DNA of 64,000 bases from JAMZMI01 sp039944535. Its GTDB lineage: Bacteria > Bacteroidota > Bacteroidia > Cytophagales > Cyclobacteriaceae. The notes below the pieces were generated by a model. It had not been told where the DNA came from and made no database searches. It saw nothing but the letters and a program-made list of their open reading frames with translations. A program made the position numbers and the translations under genes. Below are positions 52,470 through 61,117 of this stretch, in pieces. The stretch lies in NCBI GenBank assembly GCA_039944535.1, contig JBDUYP010000013.1, forward strand, positions 1 through 64,000, read 5' to 3'. Numbering within the stretch: position 1 is the stretch's first letter; the number at the start of each line of letters is the position of its first letter.

Positions 52470-53669
52470 CTAACCTTTAGCAAATAGATATTTTTTGGTG
52501 TTCACCACACCGATTTGCTTGATCAGTTCTGGGTCATTGATTTCATCAAGATATTTCCTAAGTGTGGTTCTCAGGTGCCTGTCAGTGGCAGTTAGAAAAT
52601 AGTCAGATCCGTGAAGTGTGTGGTTTCTGACGGCTGGGTTGTCTCTGAGCCATTCTTTCAGTTTTCTATTTAGTTTTCGATAGCTAAATGTGAAAGAGAA
52701 GTCAGCATATACATTTGGATATTTCTCATTGGCCATCAAATCTACTATCTGCTTTACCCAGTTTAGCTTGTCTCCTTTGCCAAGCATCAAATGCCATTTT
52801 CTTTCACCACCAAAATGCGCAAGGTTAAGTTTGAGATTGGGGTAAGCTTTGAGAACCGGATTCCAGTTCTCAGGGCCATTGAAAAAGTCCTCGTATGTTT
52901 CTTTCTTATGGTTTTCAAACAGCACAGTTTTCGTCACCACAACGCTTGTATCACCCTCAAATTTTGTGTATTTAAGGTTGAATGACCTGGATGAGGCTCT
53001 GGTTTTTCCACTGCTGCAATGAGTAAGTACTGGGATATTCTTTTTTTCACATATTTCAAAAATGTTCATCAACCGGGGGTGTGACGGGAGATATCCTAAG
53101 CTCGGATAAATTTTAACACCAAAAAAACCATGATGTTTAAAAGCATCGATGAACAGCTCCTCCATGTCGCAATTGTTGGGATCCAGAGCCACAAATGGTA
53201 TCACCTGATCCGGGTGTTGATCCCTTAATTTGGCCATAGCCACCATCTGTTGTTCTACAGTACGGAGCTTCTTTTTCACATTCCAGATAGACCGCATGTC
53301 CATCATAAGGGTGACAAATACAGGGTCGTATCCAAATGTCTTATATGCCTGAATGATATGCTGCAAATGCTTTTGTTCCGACCATTTTATTCTCTTGATC
53401 AACCTCCAGAGGTCAGGAAAGTTATGAAAGCCCAATTTCTCTGCCAGATCAACCATTTTAGCCAAGATATTAACGGTTGCCTTGCTAACGTCTAACCTTA
53501 GTGTCAGAAACTTATCGGGTAGATCATTTTGACCAAAAACGTGAGTGTGAACATCAAAAAGTAAATTTTCTCGTTCGAGTTTGACTTTTAGTTCCGGTCT
53601 GATCCTGGACATGGGGTCGTCAGAAAGGAACGATGATTGCTCGGCAAGCTCTTTTTTGGAAAGTCCCAT
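52470..53669 (-). CDS. Amidohydrolase-superfamily protein
   Basis: 399 residues. Metal-site pattern of the amidohydrolase_2 group: HxH in FDVHTHVFG, TH in VLTHCSSG, His in LNLAHFGGERKW, and Asp in LHGSDYF. An unusual N-terminal leader of ~30 residues (SSFLSDDPMSRIRPELK) precedes the barrel. A hydrolytic or decarboxylating role on a small molecule is likely; the substrate is not recognisable. It is cytoplasmic and monocistronic, and ends 71 bases from the convergent LytTR gene. Confidence 0.82.
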   Translation of the reverse strand: MGLSKKELAEQSSFLSDDPMSRIRPELKVKLERENLLFDVHTHVFGQNDLPDKFLTLRLDVSKATVNILAKMVDLAEKLGFHNFPDLWRLIKRIKWSEQKHLQHIIQAYKTFGYDPVFVTLMMDMRSIWNVKKKLRTVEQQMVAMAKLRDQHPDQVIPFVALDPNNCDMEELFIDAFKHHGFFGVKIYPSLGYLPSHPRLMNIFEICEKKNIPVLTHCSSGKTRASSRSFNLKYTKFEGDTSVVVTKTVLFENHKKETYEDFFNGPENWNPVLKAYPNLKLNLAHFGGERKWHLMLGKGDKLNWVKQIVDLMANEKYPNVYADFSFTFSYRKLNRKLKEWLRDNPAVRNHTLHGSDYFLTATDRHLRTTLRKYLDEINDPELIKQIGVVNTKKYLFAKG

Positions 53670-53931
53670 GATGGTTGGGGATTAGTTTTGGATTATTAAA
53701 TATAATGGTTTTGTAATTGGTATCAAAATCCATTTATCTTCTGCACAACTTTACTCTTAATACCCTTTTTCGTTTCTGACCTAAGAGGGTTTTTTAAACC
53801 TTTAAGGAATCTACTTTCTCTCTTCATAAAAGCGTTCCAATTAATCACCACATTAAAATTCCTGTTTAGAGCAAGTTTTTCGTTTTTGTATATATCAATT
53901 GCTATTATTGAGTTAAAATGATATTCCTCAA

Positions 53932-55698
53932 ATGAGGCTAATCCTTACCAGCGTTTTTCTTAGCATCACTTTGACCCTTGCTCTTGCTCAGAGTTACTCC
54001 TGGAATGACATTGTCAATACAGGAAAAGGGAAGGTGGTTTTCTATTGGTACCCTAATAACATTCAAGTTTCTAAATCCAAGGATGTACTAGATGGCATAG
54101 AACATGACCTTTCCAGGGCATTTGTTAGCTATCTCGAAGAGAAATACAATGTTAGCATCACGTTGGAACGGCAGGTGACAAACAGCTTTATAGAAGTGAT
54201 GGATATTGTAAAAAATGGTGATGATGGAGTTTTTGGAGCATCGTCTTTTTCTATAACCAGGGAGCGGGCAAAACACTTCAATTTCACTCCTCCTTACATG
54301 ACGGATATAGCCGTATTGATATCAAATGCTAATATTCCGGTAGTTGAGACGTCAAAAGAGTTTAAGGAGGTATTCGAAGGAAAAACGGCAGTAACCATTG
54401 AGCAAACTACACTCAGTGCTGGTGTGGAGAATTTGCGTACGCAATATACTGTGAACACCAAAGTGAAACATGTTCAAAATAGCGGGCAAATCATCAGCGA
54501 GATAATTAGCAATGAAGATACCTTCGGTTACATTGACCTGGCAAACTTTTTAATCGCTCTGGAAAAAAGCACTCAAGTAAGAAGGCAGTTTTTTTACCCA
54601 TTAAAATTGGAAGGATTGGCTTTTATTTATCCTTCGGGAAGTGATTGGGAGATTCCTGTAAACGACTATTTTACCAGTGCGGCTTTTGAGGAGGATAGAG
54701 AAGCGATTATAGGGAAATATCTGGGAAAGGATGTTACAAAAACCATAGAGCGGATTGCCAAATCAGCAGAGATAGGGCCTCTTGAGGAAATCGTATTGTC
54801 TAACCAGGAGAAGGAGGCGCAATACCAGGCTCTGCTCGAATCTGCCATAAGGGAACGAGATAAAATATTGGTTAACAATGTGCTGACCATATCTACTGTA
54901 GTAGCTGTATTGGTTTTATTGTTTCTGCTTGTCGGGTATAGGATAAAGGCAAATGCCAACCGCAGGCTGCTGTTAAAGCAAGAGGAAATAAGCCATCGGA
55001 ATCATCAGTTGCAAGCGCTGAATCAGGAAAAAAATGATCTGATTAATATTCTGGCTCATGATTTGAGATCTCCGCTCACCCATATTGTAGGTATTGCAGA
55101 TATGTTTAAGAGTAGAAGCGATTTGCCTGAAGATGTCATGAAATTGAATAATTTCTTATCCGATGCTTCTGGTAAAATGGAGGGTATGATCACTAAGATT
55201 CTCGATGTTGATGCGATTGAGGCACGTCAGCGAAACCTGGAAATAGAATCGTTTTGTTTCGAGGAAATCATGGAACCTATATACCAAACATACCTGCCCA
55301 GAGCCGAGCGTAAGGGTATCGCACTGAATGTCTCCATGTCTGCCAGTGTCAAGATCAAAGGAGATAAATTTTATGCGTCACAGGTTGTGGAGAACCTCCT
55401 TTCAAATGCAATAAAGTTTAGTGATGCGAACACATCTATAGAGGTAGCAGCCAAGGCCAATGGCTCCAGGGCTCAAATCTTTGTAAGGGACGAAGGACCT
55501 GGTTTCCTACCTGATGAGGAAAAATTTATTTTCCAGAAATACAAAAGGCTAAACGCTAAACCCACAGGCGGTGAGCATACCGTGGGACTGGGCTTGCATA
55601 TTGTTAAGTATTTTACAGAAATGATGGGGGGGACAATAACCTTCACAACAGCCCCAGATCGGGGAACCACTTTCTTTGTTGACCTTCCTAAAGCTTAG
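53932..55698 (+). CDS. Sensor histidine kinase with SBP_bac_3 periplasmic domain
   Basis: 588 residues. A signal peptide precedes a periplasmic solute-binding domain of family 3 (~20-275; TVEQTTLSAG-like VTIEQTTLSAGVENL, FGASSFSITRERAKHFNF). A short coiled coil is followed by one transmembrane helix (~320-340), HisKA with His376 in ILAHDLRSPLTH, and HATPase_c (NLLSNAIKFS, DEGPGF, GLGLHIVKYF). The family 3 domain usually binds amino acids or similar polar ligands, so this probably reports an extracellular solute. No response regulator is adjacent. Confidence 0.92.
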   Translation: MRLILTSVFLSITLTLALAQSYSWNDIVNTGKGKVVFYWYPNNIQVSKSKDVLDGIEHDLSRAFVSYLEEKYNVSITLERQVTNSFIEVMDIVKNGDDGVFGASSFSITRERAKHFNFTPPYMTDIAVLISNANIPVVETSKEFKEVFEGKTAVTIEQTTLSAGVENLRTQYTVNTKVKHVQNSGQIISEIISNEDTFGYIDLANFLIALEKSTQVRRQFFYPLKLEGLAFIYPSGSDWEIPVNDYFTSAAFEEDREAIIGKYLGKDVTKTIERIAKSAEIGPLEEIVLSNQEKEAQYQALLESAIRERDKILVNNVLTISTVVAVLVLLFLLVGYRIKANANRRLLLKQEEISHRNHQLQALNQEKNDLINILAHDLRSPLTHIVGIADMFKSRSDLPEDVMKLNNFLSDASGKMEGMITKILDVDAIEARQRNLEIESFCFEEIMEPIYQTYLPRAERKGIALNVSMSASVKIKGDKFYASQVVENLLSNAIKFSDANTSIEVAAKANGSRAQIFVRDEGPGFLPDEEKFIFQKYKRLNAKPTGGEHTVGLGLHIVKYFTEMMGGTITFTTAPDRGTTFFVDLPKA

Positions 55699-55720
55699 GC
55701 TTTCTACATTTCATCCAATA

Positions 55721-55750
55721 AAAAAGCCCAACCGATACCGGCAGGGCTTT
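55721..55750 (-). terminator. Intrinsic terminator between convergent genes
   Basis: AAAGCCC ... GGGCTTT stem; on the minus strand it is followed by a six-T run, so it mainly ends the lipoprotein transcript at 55770, with some activity expected on the plus strand. Confidence 0.75.
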
Positions 55751-55769
55751 CAATATTTTGTGTGTCAGA

Positions 55770-56582
55770 TTACCCAACAATATCCCAACGCATCTGTGAG
55801 ATACTCTTTGCTACATCATTGAATTGTCCTTCAGTGATTTCATTGCTATCACCTAGCTGCTCGTAAAAAAGGTTGATATATCTAAGGTCAGGAAGCACTT
55901 TGGCTACATTCTCGTCTGTTGCATGTTTTTCCAAAAGCGCTGTAAGCTTAGTTACTTGCTCTTTTTGATTAGCCAACACGGTCATCAATTCAGCTTTGTT
56001 TTCGCTGCTTTCTATCAACTTGGTAGTGATGTATAGGCCTTCGATCACGCTACCAGCCACAACCAAAATAGAGGTTTTCTCATCACCGTTCTGGTTTAGG
56101 TAATTGTATGTGTCGTAAAACGACTCAGTCACAATCAGAATCAGAGAGTCTTTGTTTTCAACATTCGACTCAATTCTGCTTACCAGACCCATGTTAAAGG
56201 CTGTACTGATATTCAAGTCTTCGACTAACTGCTTAGATACCTTAAGGTATTCCATTGTTTGCTCAGTCTGATCAAAAGTGCTAGAGTAGCTCAGATCAGC
56301 GCCATATACACCCAGGTTAATTGCTTTTTGCCATTCAGCAATATATTTAGTTGAGTTGTCTGTAGAGTTGGTGATACCCGGCTGATACTCAGCATTGGCC
56401 TCTTCTAGCATTTTAGTAACTTCAAAAGAAGTGGGGATGGGGTATTCAAATGTTTTTTCTACAAAAGCTTCCAGTGCTTCTTTCTTTTCTTCTGCGGTCT
56501 GCTCAGGCTTTTTGTTTGTTGAGCAATATGTCAAAACGAATGAAAGCAAGATGAGAGCAAGGATATTAGTGATTCTCTTCAT
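55770..56582 (-). CDS. Lipoprotein of unknown function
   Basis: 270 residues. The lipobox is LTYC (Cys20), then a mainly helical protein with regular charged/hydrophobic spacing (ADLSYSSTFDQTEQTMEYL, VVAGSVIEGLYITTKLIESS). It ends QMRWDIVG. I recall similar membrane-attached helical proteins in Bacteroidota but no function. Single gene with its own terminator; divergent from the epimerase gene. Confidence 0.78.
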   Translation of the reverse strand: MKRITNILALILLSFVLTYCSTNKKPEQTAEEKKEALEAFVEKTFEYPIPTSFEVTKMLEEANAEYQPGITNSTDNSTKYIAEWQKAINLGVYGADLSYSSTFDQTEQTMEYLKVSKQLVEDLNISTAFNMGLVSRIESNVENKDSLILIVTESFYDTYNYLNQNGDEKTSILVVAGSVIEGLYITTKLIESSENKAELMTVLANQKEQVTKLTALLEKHATDENVAKVLPDLRYINLFYEQLGDSNEITEGQFNDVAKSISQMRWDIVG

Positions 56583-56707
56583 AGGAATTGTGATTCAATG
56601 AATTGGTTTTCGCCAAAAATAAGGAGTTACAATACTTTTAGAAACTAATTCTTTAGATATTTTGAAACCCTTCTTAAGTTGCGCTTCTTTTCAAAACTCA
56701 TAAACTC

Positions 56708-57625
56708 ATGCAATTTAGGACTAGAGAACAGGAACAAGTCAAATTAATAGAATTGGTATCAGGTGACACGGTGCTCTTTGCAGTGGCTCCTGATTGTGGT
56801 GCTCGTTTAACTCAGTTGAGTTTAAAAAACAAAGGAGAGTGGTGTAAACTGCTGTGGGAAGCAAGTCCGGAAGATTGTAAGACCGGAGCTTGGAGCAAGA
56901 ATGAAATTCTATTCCCATTTCCCAACAGAATAGAAGACGGCAAGTATGAATATGAAGGTGTGAAGTACCAATTGCCTATCAACGAAAAACCGTTTCATAA
57001 TGCACTGCATGGCATGGTTAGGCTAGCCAAGTTTGACGTTATGGGACAAGATATAAATGGAGACAATGCAAGTATAACCTTGAGTTACAAGTACACCGGT
57101 GATGAGGAATACTATCCTTTTGCATATACATTTAACGTAACCTATAGCATCGAAAACAACGACACTTTTACTGTCAATTTTGATGTAAAAAATGATAGTA
57201 GTGATACGCTTCCGTTTGGTATTGGGTGGCATCCATATTTTAAACTGGCAGAGTCATTGGACGGTGTAAATCTTGAAATTCCTAAATCAGATCATCTGCT
57301 TTTAGGAGAGAGGAACTTGCCAACAGGGGAAGAAAAACCATTTGATCATACATCTTTGATTATGTCGGAGTGGAACCTTGACGATTGTTTAAGGTTGCAG
57401 GAAGGTGAAGAGGTAGCCTGTCAATTGTTTGATGATAAGTTAAGCCTGAAAATGACTGGATCCCCAGAGTACCGATACCTGCAGTTGTTTACTCCAGAAG
57501 GCAAGGGCTGTGTGGCAGTGGAGCCAATGACCTCTAGTGTGAATGTCTTCAATAACAAAGAGGGGCTGAGGCTGTTAGAACCGGGATGCGAGTTTAGTGT
57601 CAATTTCAAAATCGAACTTGGCTAA
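56708..57625 (+). CDS. Aldose 1-epimerase family protein
   Basis: 305 residues. Galactose-mutarotase fold with the family's catalytic residues: His in KPFHNALHGMVR, His in IGWHPYFKLAE, and Glu in VAVEPMTSSVN. It also has the substrate arginine and aromatic residues of the cleft (LFPFPNRIEDG). It interconverts alpha and beta anomers of a hexose or hexose derivative in the cytoplasm. It is followed one base later by the DUF6495 gene and is probably in an operon with it. Confidence 0.92.
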   Translation: MQFRTREQEQVKLIELVSGDTVLFAVAPDCGARLTQLSLKNKGEWCKLLWEASPEDCKTGAWSKNEILFPFPNRIEDGKYEYEGVKYQLPINEKPFHNALHGMVRLAKFDVMGQDINGDNASITLSYKYTGDEEYYPFAYTFNVTYSIENNDTFTVNFDVKNDSSDTLPFGIGWHPYFKLAESLDGVNLEIPKSDHLLLGERNLPTGEEKPFDHTSLIMSEWNLDDCLRLQEGEEVACQLFDDKLSLKMTGSPEYRYLQLFTPEGKGCVAVEPMTSSVNVFNNKEGLRLLEPGCEFSVNFKIELG

Positions 57626-57626
57626 T

Positions 57627-58106
57627 ATGAGTGTAAAACCAAAATACAGAACGCTCACTACGGAGGAGTTGCACGAACTGGAAAAGGAGTTTGTGGACTT
57701 TCTTGTGGTGAATGGCATCACCGCTGATCAGTGGGTGAAAATCAAAGAAGAGGACAAGCCAGCTGCAGAGGACATGATCGTGCTATTTAGCGATGTGGTC
57801 ATGGAGGGAGTGCTAAGAAATATCCAGTATTTGGAGATTAGGGCCAGAGACGATATAAAAACTTTTCAATGCCTTGCGGAAAAGATTGTACTGGTAGGCT
57901 TACGAGCTAACAACCCTGACGTAAATTTTCTGGACGATGTTTTTTTACAAACTGCCCTACAATCTCCTCCAAAAGGAATAGAGGTGTACACTACTTACAA
58001 AGCGTACAAAGAAGATCGCCAACAGGAATTGTTTCGGATGATCCAGTCCGGCTGTCAGGTAAGTGACGGTAAGCTCTTTAAGGCGCTTTCTATGGCGCTG
58101 GCTTAA
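57627..58106 (+). CDS. DUF6495-type protein
   Basis: 159 residues from the ATG at 57627, one base after the epimerase stop. An in-frame start at 57597 would overlap that gene and lacks family similarity. Mostly helical: KYRTLTTEELHELEKEFVDF, LVVNGITADQWVKI, and GIEVYTTYKAYKEDRQQELF. It matches my recollection of the Bacteroidota-restricted DUF6495 group, function unknown. It ends seven bases from the convergent desaturase. Confidence 0.78.
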   Translation: MSVKPKYRTLTTEELHELEKEFVDFLVVNGITADQWVKIKEEDKPAAEDMIVLFSDVVMEGVLRNIQYLEIRARDDIKTFQCLAEKIVLVGLRANNPDVNFLDDVFLQTALQSPPKGIEVYTTYKAYKEDRQQELFRMIQSGCQVSDGKLFKALSMALA

Positions 58107-58112
58107 TCCAAA

Positions 58113-59036
58113 TTAAGCCGCCTTTGCTTTCTTAGCTAGTTCCCTGGCTTCTTCCTTGTTTTTGGAGTACTTGATATGATCAGGAACTTTGTTGAGATCC
58201 CAAATCAAGCCAAAGAAGGAGAATAGCTTCAGGATATAGAATGTGATATCTATTTCCCACCAAAAGAACCCCTGACGAGCTGCAGACTCATAGTAGTGAT
58301 GGTTGTTATGCCAACCTTCACCCATTGTTACAAGTGCCAAAATCAGGTTGTTTTTCGACTCATCTCCAGACTCGTATCGCTGTTTTCCAAACTTATGCAT
58401 GATCGAGTTGATGCTGAAAGTGCCGTGATAAAGCACAACTGTGCTGAGGAAAAAACCGATGAAAAGGGATGAAAAACCAGCGGTAGTAAACATTGCCATG
58501 ATGCTGCCACCGTTTATAATCCCACCAAGCGCCATGACTACCAAAGCTAAAATAACCGGAGGAACTAAATAGTTCTTATTCAACCAAACCAGTTCTGGAT
58601 ATTTGGAGTAGTCCCTGATTATTTTGTAATCGGTTTCTTTGTAGTCCGGCCCCACGATCCACCCAACATGCGAATACCAAAACCCATAATGTTTCATTGA
58701 GTGTGGGTCATCGTAAGTGTCACTGGTGCGATGGTGCACACGGTGATGTGCAGCCCACCACAGGGCGCCCTTTTGTGCCGAAGTTTGTGCCATGAAGGCG
58801 ATTACAAACTGAAACCACCTTGAGGTTTTGTATGATCTGTGTGCAAAATACCTGTGGTACCCGCCCGTAATCCAAAACATTCTGAAGAAGTACAAAAAAA
58901 CACAAAGTATCCAATCGAAAAATGTAGCTCCTGTGTATATAGCCACTAGCGGCAAAAGGTGCACAATAGCGAAGCTTATTTCGGTTTTTAGTTTTGGTTT
59001 GTTTAGTACCCTGGGGGATGTCGATGCTTGAGCCAT
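58113..59036 (-). CDS. Acyl-CoA desaturase (delta-9 type)
   Basis: 307 residues with four transmembrane helices in two pairs. The three histidine clusters that hold the di-iron centre are present: HRYFAH, HRVHH and HNNHH. It introduces a cis double bond into saturated fatty acyl chains using O2 and electrons, and controls membrane fluidity. It is monocistronic with its own -7 box. The His boxes match the animal/bacterial acyl-CoA desaturase group more than the plant acyl-ACP group. Confidence 0.93.
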   Translation of the reverse strand: MAQASTSPRVLNKPKLKTEISFAIVHLLPLVAIYTGATFFDWILCVFLYFFRMFWITGGYHRYFAHRSYKTSRWFQFVIAFMAQTSAQKGALWWAAHHRVHHRTSDTYDDPHSMKHYGFWYSHVGWIVGPDYKETDYKIIRDYSKYPELVWLNKNYLVPPVILALVVMALGGIINGGSIMAMFTTAGFSSLFIGFFLSTVVLYHGTFSINSIMHKFGKQRYESGDESKNNLILALVTMGEGWHNNHHYYESAARQGFFWWEIDITFYILKLFSFFGLIWDLNKVPDHIKYSKNKEEARELAKKAKAA

Positions 59037-59070
59037 ATACTTAGTTGGTTTTACCTCTTAAAGCGAAGTA

Positions 59071-59078
59071 CAAAGATA
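59071..59078 (-). promoter_or_regulatory. -7 box of the desaturase gene
   Basis: TATCTTTG on the minus strand (TAnnTTTG), 34 bases before the ATG. No -33 TTG at normal distance. Confidence 0.45.
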
Positions 59079-59249
59079 GTAACCATACTGTGAAGTACAT
59101 TCACGACAATGGTTAATTAGAAAACTGACATTAATCACAGAAAGGGTATTGAGGGCTATTCCTTCTGGCAATATGGGGGCTTATGTTGGTCTTATGACTG
59201 GAGGGAGCCCTGGTAATGTACTACCAGGGTTTGTTGTGCGGTTTTTTCT

Positions 59250-60458
59250 CTACCTTCTCCGGGAGTTTCTTTTTCCTTTAAATCCTCCACGTCCTCCGCG
59301 CCCCTTCACTGGTTTGTACTCAGGTCCTTCACCAATGTGTTCAGGTATTTTGGCTTTTGGAACAGGATTACCAAGAAGCTCCTCTATTGCAAGCATTTTG
59401 CCCTGCTCTTTTTCATTCACGAATGTGAAAGCCGCCCCCTTAGATGCTGCTCGGGCTGTACGTCCAATTCGGTGAATATAATCCTCTCCGTCATTAGGAA
59501 CGTCATAGTTTATAACCAAATCAATATCCTCTACATCTATACCACGAGATAGAATGTCAGTAGCCACAAGAGTGACCAGTTTTTTGCTTTTGAACTGGCT
59601 CAGAACATCTTCGCGCTGTTTTTGGTCAAGGTCGGAGTGAATTTCTTCTACCGGATGTCCTGCTTTTTTAAGGTCGCGCGTGAGTTGTTTTGCACTGTCT
59701 TTGGTAGAACAAAATACGATAACACTCTTGAGCCAATCAGCCTTGAGTACATGTTTTACCAAGGGTATTTTTTGTGCATCATAAACGATGAATGCAGCCT
59801 GAACAATCTTTTCATTGGGTTTTGAGATGGAAATACTTACCTCTTCAGGATCGTTTAGGATTTCCTTAGCAAGCGCTCTCATTTTAGGCGGCATGGTGGC
59901 CGAGAAAAGTAATGATTGTTTCTTTTTGGGCAAGAAGGACATGATTTTCATGATGTCCTCATTGAATCCCATATCGAGCATCCTGTCCGCCTCATCCAGG
60001 ATCAGGTAGTCCAATTGTCCAACCTTCACGTATTTCATGTTTAGGTGAGCTATCAATCGGCCAGGTGTGCCAATAATGATATCTGCGCCTTCGCTCAATG
60101 CTTTTTTCTCCCGGTCAAAAGATGACCCATCTCCACCTCCATATACGGCGAGCGAACTCACGGATGTGTAGTAGGAGAGTCCTTCCAGCTGTTGATCTAT
60201 CTGCACAGCCAGTTCACGAGTAGGAACGATTATCAGTGCCTTTATGTGCTCATCTTCTGGTTGTTGGATGATTTTGTGGATGATTGGAAGTAAAAATGCA
60301 GCAGTTTTCCCTGTTCCGGTTTGAGCCGAGGCTATGATGTCTTTTCCTTCTAAAATTATCGGGATCGTGGCGTCCTGTACAGGAGTTGCATTTTCAAACC
60401 CAATCGCTTCTATGCCTTCTTGTAGTTTTGGGTCAAGCCCAAATTCTGAAAATTTCAA
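59250..60458 (-). CDS. DEAD-box RNA helicase (RhlE-like)
   Basis: 402 residues from a TTG start (no ATG at the family's N-terminus, which begins KFSEFGLDPKLQEGI). It has the Q motif, motif I AQTGTGKT, Ia PTRELA, II DEAD, III SAT, V ATDILSRGID and VI HRIGRTARA. A short basic tail rich in Gly/Arg (GRGGRGGFKGKRNSRRR) probably binds RNA. It remodels RNA, for example in ribosome assembly or at low temperature, and lies next to the desaturase, another cold-type gene. Confidence 0.95.
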   Translation of the reverse strand: MKFSEFGLDPKLQEGIEAIGFENATPVQDATIPIILEGKDIIASAQTGTGKTAAFLLPIIHKIIQQPEDEHIKALIIVPTRELAVQIDQQLEGLSYYTSVSSLAVYGGGDGSSFDREKKALSEGADIIIGTPGRLIAHLNMKYVKVGQLDYLILDEADRMLDMGFNEDIMKIMSFLPKKKQSLLFSATMPPKMRALAKEILNDPEEVSISISKPNEKIVQAAFIVYDAQKIPLVKHVLKADWLKSVIVFCSTKDSAKQLTRDLKKAGHPVEEIHSDLDQKQREDVLSQFKSKKLVTLVATDILSRGIDVEDIDLVINYDVPNDGEDYIHRIGRTARAASKGAAFTFVNEKEQGKMLAIEELLGNPVPKAKIPEHIGEGPEYKPVKGRGGRGGFKGKRNSRRR

Positions 60459-60520
60459 ATGATTCGTATTATATGCTAATTTGGCAATTTACTAATTGAT
60501 TCGATGATATCAGCAAAATA

Positions 60521-61117
60521 TCATTGGTTCATTTTACGATTGGCGGAGGGCAGTCTTTTGGAAATGGTATCATAGGTGCCGATTAGTTCTTTTCCCATTG
60601 TTTCCCAATCCTTAAAAATCTCATAGATTTCATCCAGACCTTGGTTCTCTTTGGGATTGGACATTTGCCCAATATAGGCGCTCACTTGCATTTCTACTAC
60701 TTTCAAAAAGAAGTCTTGAAACGCATAAATCGTAGATATATCATCAGATAGTTCATAGTCAAAATGCCTTATCATGCCGGTGTTTAAACCAAGATCAAAT
60801 GAAGATCTGCGTAAAAAAGGAGGCCTTAGTCCATGAAACTCAGCGATTCTTGAGTCTTTGCTTTTGACGTCAGGAGTCGATTCAAGTGAGTCTATTGCAT
60901 TCAATACGGTAGAATAATAATCCAGCCTACTGTTTAAGAATTGTTTGTTGAAGGCAATTTCGTTGGCTATGCTCTGTAAGGCATGTCCTTGATCTCTTTC
61001 TTCTTTTTGTTCTTCGCGCCATTGGTTTATCCATAGCGCAAAGAGCACACCGAAACTAACCGAAACCATCTGAATGATGAGTTCGCGCCACTGTATAGAC
61101 TTTAGCTTTTTTATCAT
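60521..61117 (-). CDS. Small membrane-anchored protein, unknown function
   Basis: 198 residues. A basic N-terminus is followed by one transmembrane helix (ELIIQMVSVSFGVLFALWI), then NQWREEQKEE and a helical body. The architecture (short basic start, helix with GVLFALWIN, then W-R-E) is the same general form as DUF6090-type Bacteroidota proteins. It starts exactly at the base after the upstream peptidase's stop, so the two are in one operon. Confidence 0.72.
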   Translation of the reverse strand: MIKKLKSIQWRELIIQMVSVSFGVLFALWINQWREEQKEERDQGHALQSIANEIAFNKQFLNSRLDYYSTVLNAIDSLESTPDVKSKDSRIAEFHGLRPPFLRRSSFDLGLNTGMIRHFDYELSDDISTIYAFQDFFLKVVEMQVSAYIGQMSNPKENQGLDEIYEIFKDWETMGKELIGTYDTISKRLPSANRKMNQ

